Source: Candidatus Njordarchaeota archaeon
GTDB taxonomy: Archaea; Thermoproteota; JANJXX01; Panguiarchaeales; Panguiarchaeaceae
Assembly: GCA_029855985.1 (NCBI GenBank)
Contig: JAGSHR010000085.1
Span: forward strand, 1-13,504
Direction of reading: 5' to 3'
Length of the DNA: 13,504 nt
Position 1 is the first letter of the stretch; each line of letters begins with the position of its first letter. This document shows positions 6,748-13,485 of this stretch, in pieces. The position numbers and the translations under genes were made by a program. The notes under the pieces are model-generated. The model searched no databases. It saw only the letters and a program-made list of their open reading frames with translations, and was not told where the DNA came from.

Positions 6748-8301
6748 CTATGATTTTGTGGCTTTGAGATCCTCCAGTTGCTTCTCTACCTCCATGATCT
6801 CCTCTCGGATATCACTGACTAGGCGTTCATATAGATCAGTGCTTATTTTGCCAGCATTGTATTCCTCATCCAAATACTTTATTTGTTTCTTCAATGCACT
6901 AAGTTTAGCCGTTAGTTTCTCAATGACCTTCCTTCTAGATTCTGTTAGTTCACCAATCTCTCTTTCAATATCGCTGATAGCCTCTTTTAACTCAGAGCTT
7001 ATCTCCTTGTAAACCTCAGGGGATATCTCACCACTAGCATACTTGTCTACTATTTCGAGTAGAGCTTCTCGGAGAGCATTTCTCTTCAAAATTAACTCTT
7101 GAAGGACATCCTCTTTTTCCTCCAAATTGAACTTCTTTATTATCGGCGCTAAGAACAGCGCTTGGAATGTTATTGTAGCGAGAATCGTAAAGAACGTTAA
7201 AACAAGTATTTCGTTAGCGTTTGTTATCACTTTCCTTGAAGCTAGTGCTAGAGCGAGTGCTCCAGAGGTAACACCTTTTGCACCAGCGAGTGATAAGAAT
7301 ATTCTCTCCTTGAAATCTATTCTTTTCTCAAATATTGTTAAAATGAATACAACTAGAGGCCTGGCGACGAACAATGCTACGAGAGCTATTATTATTCCAG
7401 GTATTGCTACAGTTTCAAGTACTTGCAGGTTAATTAATGAACCTAACAGTATGAATATAAAGATCTCAACTATAAAGTTCACACTTTCCATTAATTCGAT
7501 TAGGGAGCGCTTTGGTAGGGGGGTAATTCCTAGGGTTCTCAAGTTTCCATATAGTATCCCCGCTACTAATGCTGCGATAACACCGCTTGCATGTAAACTT
7601 TCCGCCATCACGTATGAGAGAATCGAACTTGTGAGAACCAAAACTCTAGTAGTAGTTGGATCATTAAGTTGCTCAATTAACCTGCCTATGATGTAAGTTA
7701 TAACTATTCCACTTATTGCTCCACCAATTATGCTCCAAAAAAATTGACCCACAACCTCTATTGGTTGAACACTTCCCCCTTCAAACAACAATGGAACAAG
7801 TATTATGAATACTGTAACGAATGCTGAAGCATCATTAAAACAAGATTCACCAATTAATATGGCCCTAAGCTTTCTTTTTACTTTCGTTCGTGATTCCATT
7901 ATCGAAAATAACGCTGCTGGATCCGTTGGAGCAAGAACAGCTCCTAGAATAATAGCTGATGAAAAACTTAGCCCTATCCCTAGTAGGTAAGTCATATACC
8001 CCAGTATAACAGTGAACAGAAAAACCCCAACAAGAGCCAGCAGTGCTATAATCTTAGCGTACCTTATGACGTATTTTAGATCTATTGTTAATCCAGCATA
8101 GAACAACACAAGTGATAAAGTTAGTATGATTACTGGTTCCAGATCTGGGATAAAATCTTGTTTGATGAGACCAAAATATCTTAACAACATACCTCCTATC
8201 AATAAGGGTACAACACTGGACGTCTTATAAAATTTTGCTAGGTTCGCTAACAGTATCCCTGAGATGATGATTATTATGAGAGCATATAACACTTCCGCCA
8301 T
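6748..8301 (-). CDS. CPA1-type Na+/H+ antiporter with extended cytoplasmic tail
   Basis: The 517-residue membrane protein has about 12 hydrophobic segments over residues 1-390. APTDPAA (125-130) and the ion-binding GESCFNDAS (151-159, Asn156-Asp157) match the TDP and ND motifs of electroneutral CPA1/NhaP-type exchangers, which swap Na+ (or K+) for H+ across the cytoplasmic membrane. From about 392 the protein becomes a charged helical tail of about 125 residues. It contains two related segments, YASGEISPEVYKEISSELKE (421-440) and YNAGKISTDLYERLVSDIRE (481-500), exactly 60 residues apart and resembling SHOCT-type oligomerisation motifs; the rest looks like coiled coil. It is last in a compact cluster: the SD GAGGT overlaps the stop of the preceding gene and the ATG lies 9 nt beyond that stop. 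Transported ion and regulation are not determinable from sequence. Confidence 0.88.
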   Translation of the reverse strand: MAEVLYALIIIIISGILLANLAKFYKTSSVVPLLIGGMLLRYFGLIKQDFIPDLEPVIILTLSLVLFYAGLTIDLKYVIRYAKIIALLALVGVFLFTVILGYMTYLLGIGLSFSSAIILGAVLAPTDPAALFSIMESRTKVKRKLRAILIGESCFNDASAFVTVFIILVPLLFEGGSVQPIEVVGQFFWSIIGGAISGIVITYIIGRLIEQLNDPTTTRVLVLTSSILSYVMAESLHASGVIAALVAGILYGNLRTLGITPLPKRSLIELMESVNFIVEIFIFILLGSLINLQVLETVAIPGIIIALVALFVARPLVVFILTIFEKRIDFKERIFLSLAGAKGVTSGALALALASRKVITNANEILVLTFFTILATITFQALFLAPIIKKFNLEEKEDVLQELILKRNALREALLEIVDKYASGEISPEVYKEISSELKEAISDIEREIGELTESRRKVIEKLTAKLSALKKQIKYLDEEYNAGKISTDLYERLVSDIREEIMEVEKQLEDLKATKS

Positions 8302-8310
8302 TTCTCGCAG

Positions 8311-8910
8311 CTACCTCGATAAATAGTTTCCTATGTCCTCAATCTTGTCTACGATCTCCTCCAAACTGTGAACCACTTTGAAAACAATCAACAATGGGAA
8401 ATCATCTTCTTTTCCCTTAAATGACTCTATCTGACGCATAACCATTAGCTCTGATTGATCCATTATACCCTCTAGTCTTGAAACTTCATTTAGTTTCTCC
8501 TTGAACTTCTCCGGCGAATCTTGACTCTCCAATAGATCCAATAGCTCGTTAAAGGCTTTTAAAGGGATGTCTAAAGCTTCATCTAAACTCACATTAAATG
8601 ATTCTGGTAACTGTACGTCTCTACCATAAATCAATGTAATGAAAAGCTTTTCTAGCTCCCCCTTGATCTCATTCAGTGTGTATATCAAGTCAAAGTAAAC
8701 TCTTTTGCCGATCTCTTTTGGCATGTCAGAGACTATTTCAAGGAGCTTTGATAGGTATTTTTGCTGGAAAACTAGATATGTTTCCTCCAAGGAACTCTCT
8801 TCCTCGCCTTTCTCCTTGTTTTTATAGAAACTCCATATTGACTTATAGAAACTATAGAGAACATTTGTGAGATCTTTTATTTTCTTCATTATGGAAACGG
8901 GGTCCTCCAA
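8311..8910 (-). CDS. Helical PhoU/DUF47-like protein, hypothetical
   Basis: The 199-residue protein is predicted almost entirely helical and has no membrane segment. The C-terminal third has the pattern LEGIMDQSELMVMRQI… followed by VVHSLEEIVDKIEDIGNYL, recalling the E-x-E/D-x2-D and 'LE-x-I-x-D-x-x-E/N-x-I' helices of PhoU/DUF47 regulators that attach to ion or phosphate transporters. The resemblance is moderate and no search was possible. The start is TTG 8910, with AGGTGA (8916-8921) 5 nt upstream; it follows the TAA of the previous gene by 1 nt. A longer reading from ATG 8988 translates the Glu-rich tail of that gene in another frame (RKLRKKKRKKKKLRK) and is rejected. Position directly before an antiporter gene suggests an accessory or regulatory subunit. 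Confidence 0.7.
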   Translation of the reverse strand: MEDPVSIMKKIKDLTNVLYSFYKSIWSFYKNKEKGEEESSLEETYLVFQQKYLSKLLEIVSDMPKEIGKRVYFDLIYTLNEIKGELEKLFITLIYGRDVQLPESFNVSLDEALDIPLKAFNELLDLLESQDSPEKFKEKLNEVSRLEGIMDQSELMVMRQIESFKGKEDDFPLLIVFKVVHSLEEIVDKIEDIGNYLSR

Positions 8911-8911
8911 T

Positions 8912-9217
8912 TTACTCACCTTCCTTAGCTTCTTTTTCTTCCTTTTCTTCTTCCTCAGCTTCCTCCATCGGTATCTCTGTTGGCTCACTTATTAACTCTA
9001 AAGTTATGGTTGTTCTCTTTTTTCTAGCCCTAATAGATATTCCGACGTTTATTAACTCTGATATTGTCACTTTGATTTTTCCATCTTTCTTTATGGGTGC
9101 GGGTATTGAGACGATAAATCCCTTCTTAATCTGATCAGCTATATTCTCTAACAACTCCGCTAACTGCTCCCTAGTAAATATTTCCTCAAATTCATATTCC
9201 TCAATGTCAGTACTCAA
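8912..9217 (-). CDS. Small acidic protein, amphi-Trp-like, hypothetical
   Basis: The 101-residue protein has an N-terminal helix (TREQLAELLENIADQIKKG, 15-33) followed by strands (FIVSIPAP, KIKVTISE, VGISIRARKKRTTITLELI). This order resembles the amphi-Trp domain family (helix plus an antiparallel sheet), though the tryptophan that names the family is absent. Residues 85-101 are a low-complexity Glu/Lys tail. Its purine-rich codons also supply the SD for the next gene, with 1 nt between the TAA and the next TTG. The start is TTG 9217, preceded by GAGGG 7 nt upstream. It is first in the cluster with the PhoU-like and antiporter genes. Function is unknown. Confidence 0.65.
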   Translation of the reverse strand: MSTDIEEYEFEEIFTREQLAELLENIADQIKKGFIVSIPAPIKKDGKIKVTISELINVGISIRARKKRTTITLELISEPTEIPMEEAEEEEKEEKEAKEGE

Positions 9218-9300
9218 GAAGTTTCCCTCTTAAAATAGGTGTTAGACATACTTAAAACCGTAAAATTGAGTTATTAAGTGTTATCATATTTCATTTAAAA

Positions 9301-9316
9301 AATCTTTATAAAGATT
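9301..9316 (-). promoter_or_regulatory. Palindromic TATA element upstream of the antiporter cluster
   Basis: AATCTTTATAAAGATT is a perfect 16-bp palindrome whose centre CTTTATAAAG matches the archaeal TATA consensus on both strands. On the minus strand it would start transcription near 9282 and give the first gene a leader of about 65 nt. A weaker alternative, TTTTAAGTAT, lies near 9247-9257. The symmetry could also mark a regulator-binding site. Confidence 0.45.
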
Positions 9317-9338
9317 ATACTTTTAATCACACTTATTT

Positions 9339-9345
9339 AAAAAAA
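9339..9345 (-). terminator. T7 terminator after moaE
   Basis: Seven consecutive T residues on the minus strand begin 17 nt after the moaE stop. This is a plausible archaeal intrinsic terminator for the aor-moaACE transcript. Confidence 0.45.
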
Positions 9346-9361
9346 CCAAATAAAATAGAAA

Positions 9362-9814
9362 CTAATCAACCTCAACAATCTCGTTACCAATTATCCAATG
9401 CTCTGATTTAACAGAAACTTCTTTTTTCCAAATTGGAGCCTCAACCTTTACACGGTCTATTGCCTCTCTACATGCTTTAAACGCATCATCCCTATGACCA
9501 GCGGCTGCTAATATAAAAACAGTGGGCTCCCCCGGTTTAAGCTCATCAATAACATGATAAATATAGAGCTCCTTTAAATCATCATACTTTTCTAAAAGCT
9601 CATCTCTGATTTTCTTAATGCTTTCTGTTGCTTTTTCTTTGTCCGCATCATATATCAAAGATTTAAGATCATACCCTTTTCTATCCTTTGCGCGAACGAC
9701 ACCAATAAACGCAACTATTGCACCAAAAGAACCCTTTTTACTAGATTTCATTAAGTCTTCAATTAACTCTACAAGATCTAAATCCCCCTTCTTTACTATC
9801 CCCACCTTATCCAT
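9362..9814 (-). CDS. moaE: Molybdopterin synthase catalytic subunit MoaE
   Basis: The 150-residue large subunit of molybdopterin synthase converts cyclic pyranopterin phosphate to molybdopterin, using sulfur carried by MoaD. Key segments are FIGVVR, AAAGHRDDAF (the His-Arg pair of the family) and VKVEAPIWKKE, which holds both active-site lysines. The start is ATG 9814, with AAGGAGG just upstream; this overlaps the moaC stop by 8 nt (ATGGATAA). An in-frame extension to 9886 lies wholly inside moaC and is rejected. It is last of three coupled moa genes. MoaD is not encoded nearby. Confidence 0.95.
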   Translation of the reverse strand: MDKVGIVKKGDLDLVELIEDLMKSSKKGSFGAIVAFIGVVRAKDRKGYDLKSLIYDADKEKATESIKKIRDELLEKYDDLKELYIYHVIDELKPGEPTVFILAAAGHRDDAFKACREAIDRVKVEAPIWKKEVSVKSEHWIIGNEIVEVD

Positions 9815-10271
9815 AATAATCCTCCTTAACCTTTTTCTCAACTCTAATATCAAATATTCTCGTTTCTGGATATTGACCGTTTTCATCTTTTTCTAAGTAT
9901 TTCGTCATGTCCCAAATATTTAATAATCCAGCCATAACTCCTGTTAGAGCTTCCATTTCGACACCTGTTTTTCCCACGCTTTTAACTTCAACTATTACCT
10001 CCACATAACTCTCGTTAACGTTGGGATTTACTTCCACGTTAACTCCTGTAATTGGGATGGGGTGACACAAGGGTAATAGGTCTGGGGTCTTCTTAACAGA
10101 TTGAATCGCTACTATTTTCGTAGCAGATATTACGTCCCCCTTCTTAATTCTATTCTCAACTATCGCTTCAATAGTAGAATGCTTTAGTTTAATCTTACCG
10201 CTCGCTCTAGCATACCTGTAAACTACGCTTTTCTCAGTGATATCAATCATTTTAATTTCTCTTTCACCCAT
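9807..10271 (-). CDS. moaC: Cyclic pyranopterin monophosphate synthase MoaC
   Basis: The 154-residue enzyme acts with MoaA in the first step of molybdenum/tungsten cofactor synthesis, closing the cyclic pyranopterin. Conserved elements are MIDI (8-11), KKGD (43-46), PLCHPIPI (67-74), KTGVEMEALTGV (101-112) and WDMTKYLEKDENGQYPETRI (120-139, archaeal style). These cover the catalytic Lys, His and Asp regions. The start is ATG 10271, with GGAGGT 8 nt upstream, giving an 8-nt overlap (ATGGGTGA) with moaA. An internal ATG at 10250 would start directly at MIDI and is a possible alternative. Length is usual for the family. Confidence 0.95.
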   Translation of the reverse strand: MGEREIKMIDITEKSVVYRYARASGKIKLKHSTIEAIVENRIKKGDVISATKIVAIQSVKKTPDLLPLCHPIPITGVNVEVNPNVNESYVEVIVEVKSVGKTGVEMEALTGVMAGLLNIWDMTKYLEKDENGQYPETRIFDIRVEKKVKEDYYG

Positions 10272-11244
10272 ATAATTCGACCTCCACAGGGTATTTATAG
10301 TATGGTTCTCTTCGATGTACAGCCTCTAAAAAAAACTCTTTCAATTTTTCTTCAGGGTCATCACTTAAGAATGCACTATAGAAATCAACATGGTTGTCTG
10401 ATCGCATTAGACATGGTTTAAATTCACCATTTGATGTAACTCTAAGCCTCGTACACTTTGCGCAGAATTCTGGATTAAACATTGGTCTAACGATCTCGAC
10501 CTCTGCCCCATTTTTCAAGTAGAATCTTTTTCGCCCATGCATCCGCCTCACAATTAATCTTTCAGCTATTTTCTCTAACTTTTTCTCTAATGGAAGCAAA
10601 GGATAGTAGTGATCTCTAAACACTTTTGATTTCACTTCCTTTGGTTCATGGTATTCAATGAACTGAACCGGAGTACCTAGATCAGCGGACAATTTGATAA
10701 AGTCCCAAATTTCATAGTGATTTAAATCCTTAAGTACAACTACGTTGATTTTTACGGGGTACAACCCGGCCTCTAATGCTTTTTTGATACCATTTAAAAC
10801 TATCTCTGGACCATTTTTATAGTATGTTCTCGTAATTCTCCTGTAGATCTCCGGGTTTAACGAGTGGAGACTCACGTTTATTCTTTTCAAACCCGCATTT
10901 TTTAAACTCGATGCAAATTTTTCCAAGAGGATACCGTTTGACACCATAGAAACCTCTCTGATACCGGGTATCGAAGATAAACCTCTAACTATCTCAATTA
11001 TATCCTTTCTCAGTAATGGTTCCCCACCAGTTATCTTAATCTCGTTAACTCCAAAATCTGCCGCCACTTTGGCAACTAGAATTATTTGCTCCGCTGTTAG
11101 CCTCCTAAATGCCTCCTTTTTTTGACACCTTAAAATGGGATACTCGCCCTCACTATGACAGAAAAAACAATTCAAATTACATTCACTGTTAACAGCAATC
11201 CTTAAATTTAACACTGGTCGTCCAAAACGATCTTTTATGACCAA
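10264..11244 (-). CDS. moaA: GTP 3',8-cyclase MoaA (radical SAM)
   Basis: The 326-residue radical SAM enzyme rearranges GTP to 3',8-cyclo-GTP, the MoaC substrate. An N-terminal DRFGRP leads into the SAM cluster motif C-x3-C-x2-C at Cys22, 26 and 29 (CNLNCFFC), then GGEPLLR (73-79). The second [4Fe-4S] site is Cys261, 264 and 278 (CAKCTRLRVTSNG…CL). The start is TTG 11244: GGTGA (11250-11254) lies 5 nt upstream, whereas the longer GTG 11253 start is inside that SD. TTG also leaves the short leader normal for the family. The C terminus reads VELYG rather than ending in the double glycine important in characterised bacterial and human MoaA. Its stop overlaps moaC. Confidence 0.95.
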   Translation of the reverse strand: MVIKDRFGRPVLNLRIAVNSECNLNCFFCHSEGEYPILRCQKKEAFRRLTAEQIILVAKVAADFGVNEIKITGGEPLLRKDIIEIVRGLSSIPGIREVSMVSNGILLEKFASSLKNAGLKRINVSLHSLNPEIYRRITRTYYKNGPEIVLNGIKKALEAGLYPVKINVVVLKDLNHYEIWDFIKLSADLGTPVQFIEYHEPKEVKSKVFRDHYYPLLPLEKKLEKIAERLIVRRMHGRKRFYLKNGAEVEIVRPMFNPEFCAKCTRLRVTSNGEFKPCLMRSDNHVDFYSAFLSDDPEEKLKEFFLEAVHRREPYYKYPVEVELYG

Positions 11245-11356
11245 TAAATTCACCGCTAAAAATGAAGAGAATAACCTTGCTTCACGAAATCCTAAAACTT
11301 TACTAGATTATTCTAGGTTTAGAAATGTTAAAAAATATTTTATTTAGAATTTGATT
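11245..11356 (-). other. Spacer between aor and moaA with a small dyad
   Basis: The spacer holds a T-run (ATATTTTTTAAC on the minus strand, about 11329-11340) that could end aor transcripts. It also contains a perfect 5-4-5 dyad CTAGA-TTAT-TCTAG (11303-11316), flanked by CTAAA (11292-11296) and TTTAG (11318-11322). moaACE may therefore have its own promoter or a partial terminator, with read-through from aor. Confidence 0.3.
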
Positions 11357-13228
11357 CTACTCTGTCATCTGCACTATCTTCTCCAATGTTGGTATCACGA
11401 AGTCTAAGCCCAATCTTCTTAGAGTTGATTTCTTTGGCACTCCGTTGTAGTCCCAGCCTCTTATATCGTAATAGTGGTTTAGTAGTTCCCCATATTTGTT
11501 TATGTCAAGCTTCGTTCCAGCGTATGGGCCCTTCGACAATGGTATTTCGAACCATTTTCTCGGTGGATAATCGTACTCTCTCTTCCAATGACCAAACTCC
11601 CTGATCCAAAATGCTCTTATTAATGCATATATCCTGTCAGATATCTCAAAGAATTTCTCCATTGTGTAGTCCTCACCAGTAATAGCTTTAAAGTATCTTG
11701 GGTAGTAATCTAGGGAATAACCGAGCTCTACCCACGGTAACCTGCATCCAACAAAATACTCGAACATACCTCCCCTTATTCTTTGTAATTCAATCACTCC
11801 CTCCGCCTTCCACCTATCATAGGACAATCTGTCAACCTTGACTTCTTGCGCAATATACCACGCATCTTTGTGATGAGCGCCGATTGGGGAAGTACCATAA
11901 GCTAACGCCATACCAGGGGCTGCGTGACAGTCATAAGCTGAAACCTCTAATCCCTTCACGTGTATTGCGTATAAATCAGCGTTGTTGCCAATTATCTCCG
12001 CGGCTCTTTTAACTCCCTCACTCAAGAGTTTCCCTATCTCAGTTTCCCTCTTAACGATCCTATTTGCAACCTCGATAGCGACTTCCACATTACCAAACTC
12101 GAGTTTTAACCCGTCTTTGTATTTTTCTGGTAGTATTCCTTTTTGGTTTAATTCCATTGCAAAACCTATTGCTGAACCCATTGATATCGTATCAACACCG
12201 TAATCATCTGCGATATAGTTTAACATTATAACTGCATCTAATGACCCGATTCCAAGATTTGATCCCAACATTCCCGTGTTTTCATAGTCTAACTCAACTT
12301 CTACGCCCTTGAATGGTTCTACTTTGGCTCTGCTCATGTTTCCACAAGGTGTTATACAGAGCGGGCAACCTGTTATCTTAAACTTATACTCTTTAAACAT
12401 GGTTTCACTACTTAGATTTTCATATTCATCGAATACACCCTCGCTAAAGTTGAATGTTGGGAGTACACTATTCTCTTGGGACCACTCCACGGCCATCATT
12501 GTACCCTTGTTGATCCACTCTCTATACATTGGTTTCTGTCTGATGTCTCTCGCGGATTCCTTGTAGAGCTCCATGGTTTTCTCTTCATCATAGATAGGAA
12601 CGTCCAATTTCCTGTCAACAATTATGGCCTTGAGGTTCTTTGAACCAAATACGGCACCTATCCCTGGTCTTCCACCTGAACGCGTTCTTTCACCAACAAC
12701 CACTGCATATTTAACTAGTTTTTCTCCTCCAGGACCTATCGTTAGAACTGCTACGTTTTTGTCAAAATCGCTTCTGAATGCGTCGATAGCAGCGAACGTT
12801 CCCATACCCCAATAAGATGATGCGTCTTTGATTTCTACTCCATTCTCGTGAATATGCAATAAAACTGGCTTTTCGGCTTTTCCTTTAACCACTATTGCAT
12901 CGTAACCATGGGCTTTAAGGTATTGAGCTGCCTCTGCTCCGAGGTTTCCGTCTCCATAACCACCAGTTAAAGGAGATTTTGCAGCAACAACGATCTTACC
13001 GCTGCTTGGTACAGGGGTTCCTGATAAAGGTCCTGTAGCAACTATAAGTAAATTGTCTGGAGACAATGGATCTGTCCCAGGTTCTAACTCATCCCAAAGA
13101 ATTTTTGCTGCAAAACCCCTTCCGCCAATGTAATTGAACGCCAAGTCTTTATCTAACTCTTGGTCGCTTATCTTGTTCTTGGTTAGATCGACTCTTAGAA
13201 TTTTTCCTGCCCATCCACCTTTATACAA
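11357..13228 (-). CDS. aor: Aldehyde ferredoxin oxidoreductase family tungsto/molybdoenzyme
   Basis: The 623-residue oxidoreductase oxidises aldehydes to acids (or the reverse) with ferredoxin, using a bis-pyranopterin tungsten or molybdenum centre and one [4Fe-4S] cluster in the cytoplasm. The N-terminal domain has YIGGRGFAAKILWDEL and SGKIVVAAKSPLTGGYGDGNLG segments. The cluster ligands are C-x2-C-x3-C (GCPLCITPCG) at 288, 291 and 295 plus Cys495 (VGCRLP), almost the numbering of the Pyrococcus furiosus enzyme. AYGTSPIGAHH near 443-453 is the usual active-site region, and YYDIRGWD closes the protein. The start is TTG 13228 (MYKGGWAGKILRVDLT, family-like), with GGTGA 5 nt upstream; the longer TTG 13240 or GTG 13237 starts lie at that SD. 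Downstream moaACE supply its cofactor. The aldehyde substrate cannot be read from sequence. Confidence 0.94.
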   Translation of the reverse strand: MYKGGWAGKILRVDLTKNKISDQELDKDLAFNYIGGRGFAAKILWDELEPGTDPLSPDNLLIVATGPLSGTPVPSSGKIVVAAKSPLTGGYGDGNLGAEAAQYLKAHGYDAIVVKGKAEKPVLLHIHENGVEIKDASSYWGMGTFAAIDAFRSDFDKNVAVLTIGPGGEKLVKYAVVVGERTRSGGRPGIGAVFGSKNLKAIIVDRKLDVPIYDEEKTMELYKESARDIRQKPMYREWINKGTMMAVEWSQENSVLPTFNFSEGVFDEYENLSSETMFKEYKFKITGCPLCITPCGNMSRAKVEPFKGVEVELDYENTGMLGSNLGIGSLDAVIMLNYIADDYGVDTISMGSAIGFAMELNQKGILPEKYKDGLKLEFGNVEVAIEVANRIVKRETEIGKLLSEGVKRAAEIIGNNADLYAIHVKGLEVSAYDCHAAPGMALAYGTSPIGAHHKDAWYIAQEVKVDRLSYDRWKAEGVIELQRIRGGMFEYFVGCRLPWVELGYSLDYYPRYFKAITGEDYTMEKFFEISDRIYALIRAFWIREFGHWKREYDYPPRKWFEIPLSKGPYAGTKLDINKYGELLNHYYDIRGWDYNGVPKKSTLRRLGLDFVIPTLEKIVQMTE

Positions 13229-13408
13229 TATTTTCACCAACGAGAAATAGTCTCATTAAAGATAAATAAAAAACCATTAAAAAATTTGTATAATGAAACC
13301 TTATACGTTTGATCAACAAGTACAACAAATTAAATTTGAATCAAATATATTGTATTTTTTAGAAGTTGCCGTTATAGTCTCAGTCTTGAGTTTTATTGAG
13401 TGATAATA
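13229..13408. promoter_or_regulatory. Divergent intergenic region with two dyads and TATA-like boxes
   Basis: This 180-nt spacer separates aor (-) from an HTH gene (+). GTATAA-TGAAACC-TTATAC (13288-13306) and ATTTGA-A-TCAAAT (13334-13346) are perfect inverted repeats. A TATA-like AAATATATTG (13343-13352) overlaps the second dyad and would serve the + gene, with a start near 13373. For aor, TTTTTTATTT (about 13263-13272, minus strand) is the best TATA candidate. The dyads are plausible operators, but AT-rich sequence makes short palindromes common. Confidence 0.4.
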
Positions 13409-13485
13409 TTGGATCCAGAGGAAAAAATACTTAGAGTTCTCAGAGACGCCAAGTGGGGGCTAACAGTTTCAGATATCGCTAAAAA
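13409..13485 (+). CDS. N-terminal fragment of a helix-turn-helix regulator (partial)
   Basis: The start TTG 13409 follows GAGTGA (13398-13403) by 5 nt and opens a frame of 25 genomic codons: MDPEEKILRVLRDAKWGLTV, then SDIAK. The pattern 'E-x2-I-L-x-x-L…G-L-T-V-S-D-I-A-K' is typical of the first helices of a winged-helix or HTH DNA-binding domain. The gene is cut at 13485, where adapter sequence begins. It faces away from aor and may regulate it, as divergent regulators often do (inference). Confidence 0.65.

Noticed and set aside
6650..7012. 120-codon + strand frame reaching from the spacer into the antiporter gene
   Set aside because: Most of it is antisense to the antiporter coiled-coil tail; the spacer part has no SD or recognisable coding pattern.
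7127..7696. 189-codon open frame antisense to the antiporter
   Set aside because: It lies wholly opposite a clear membrane-protein gene with conserved motifs, has no promoter or SD support and no recognisable domain.
8911..8988. N-terminal extension of the PhoU-like protein with a run of basic residues (RKLRKKKRKKKKLRK)
   Set aside because: It is the +1-frame reading of the Glu-rich tail of the preceding gene; a TTG with a well-placed AGGTGA starts the protein just after that gene's stop.
9815..9886. 24-residue upstream extension of MoaE
   Set aside because: It is entirely within moaC in another frame; the ATG at 9814 has a strong SD and fits the family length.
1..13485. CRISPR array, insertion sequence, tRNA/rRNA or prophage signals
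   Set aside because: No regularly spaced repeats, transposase motifs, cloverleaf-like segments or phage genes were seen; all longer spacers are AT-rich promoter/terminator DNA.
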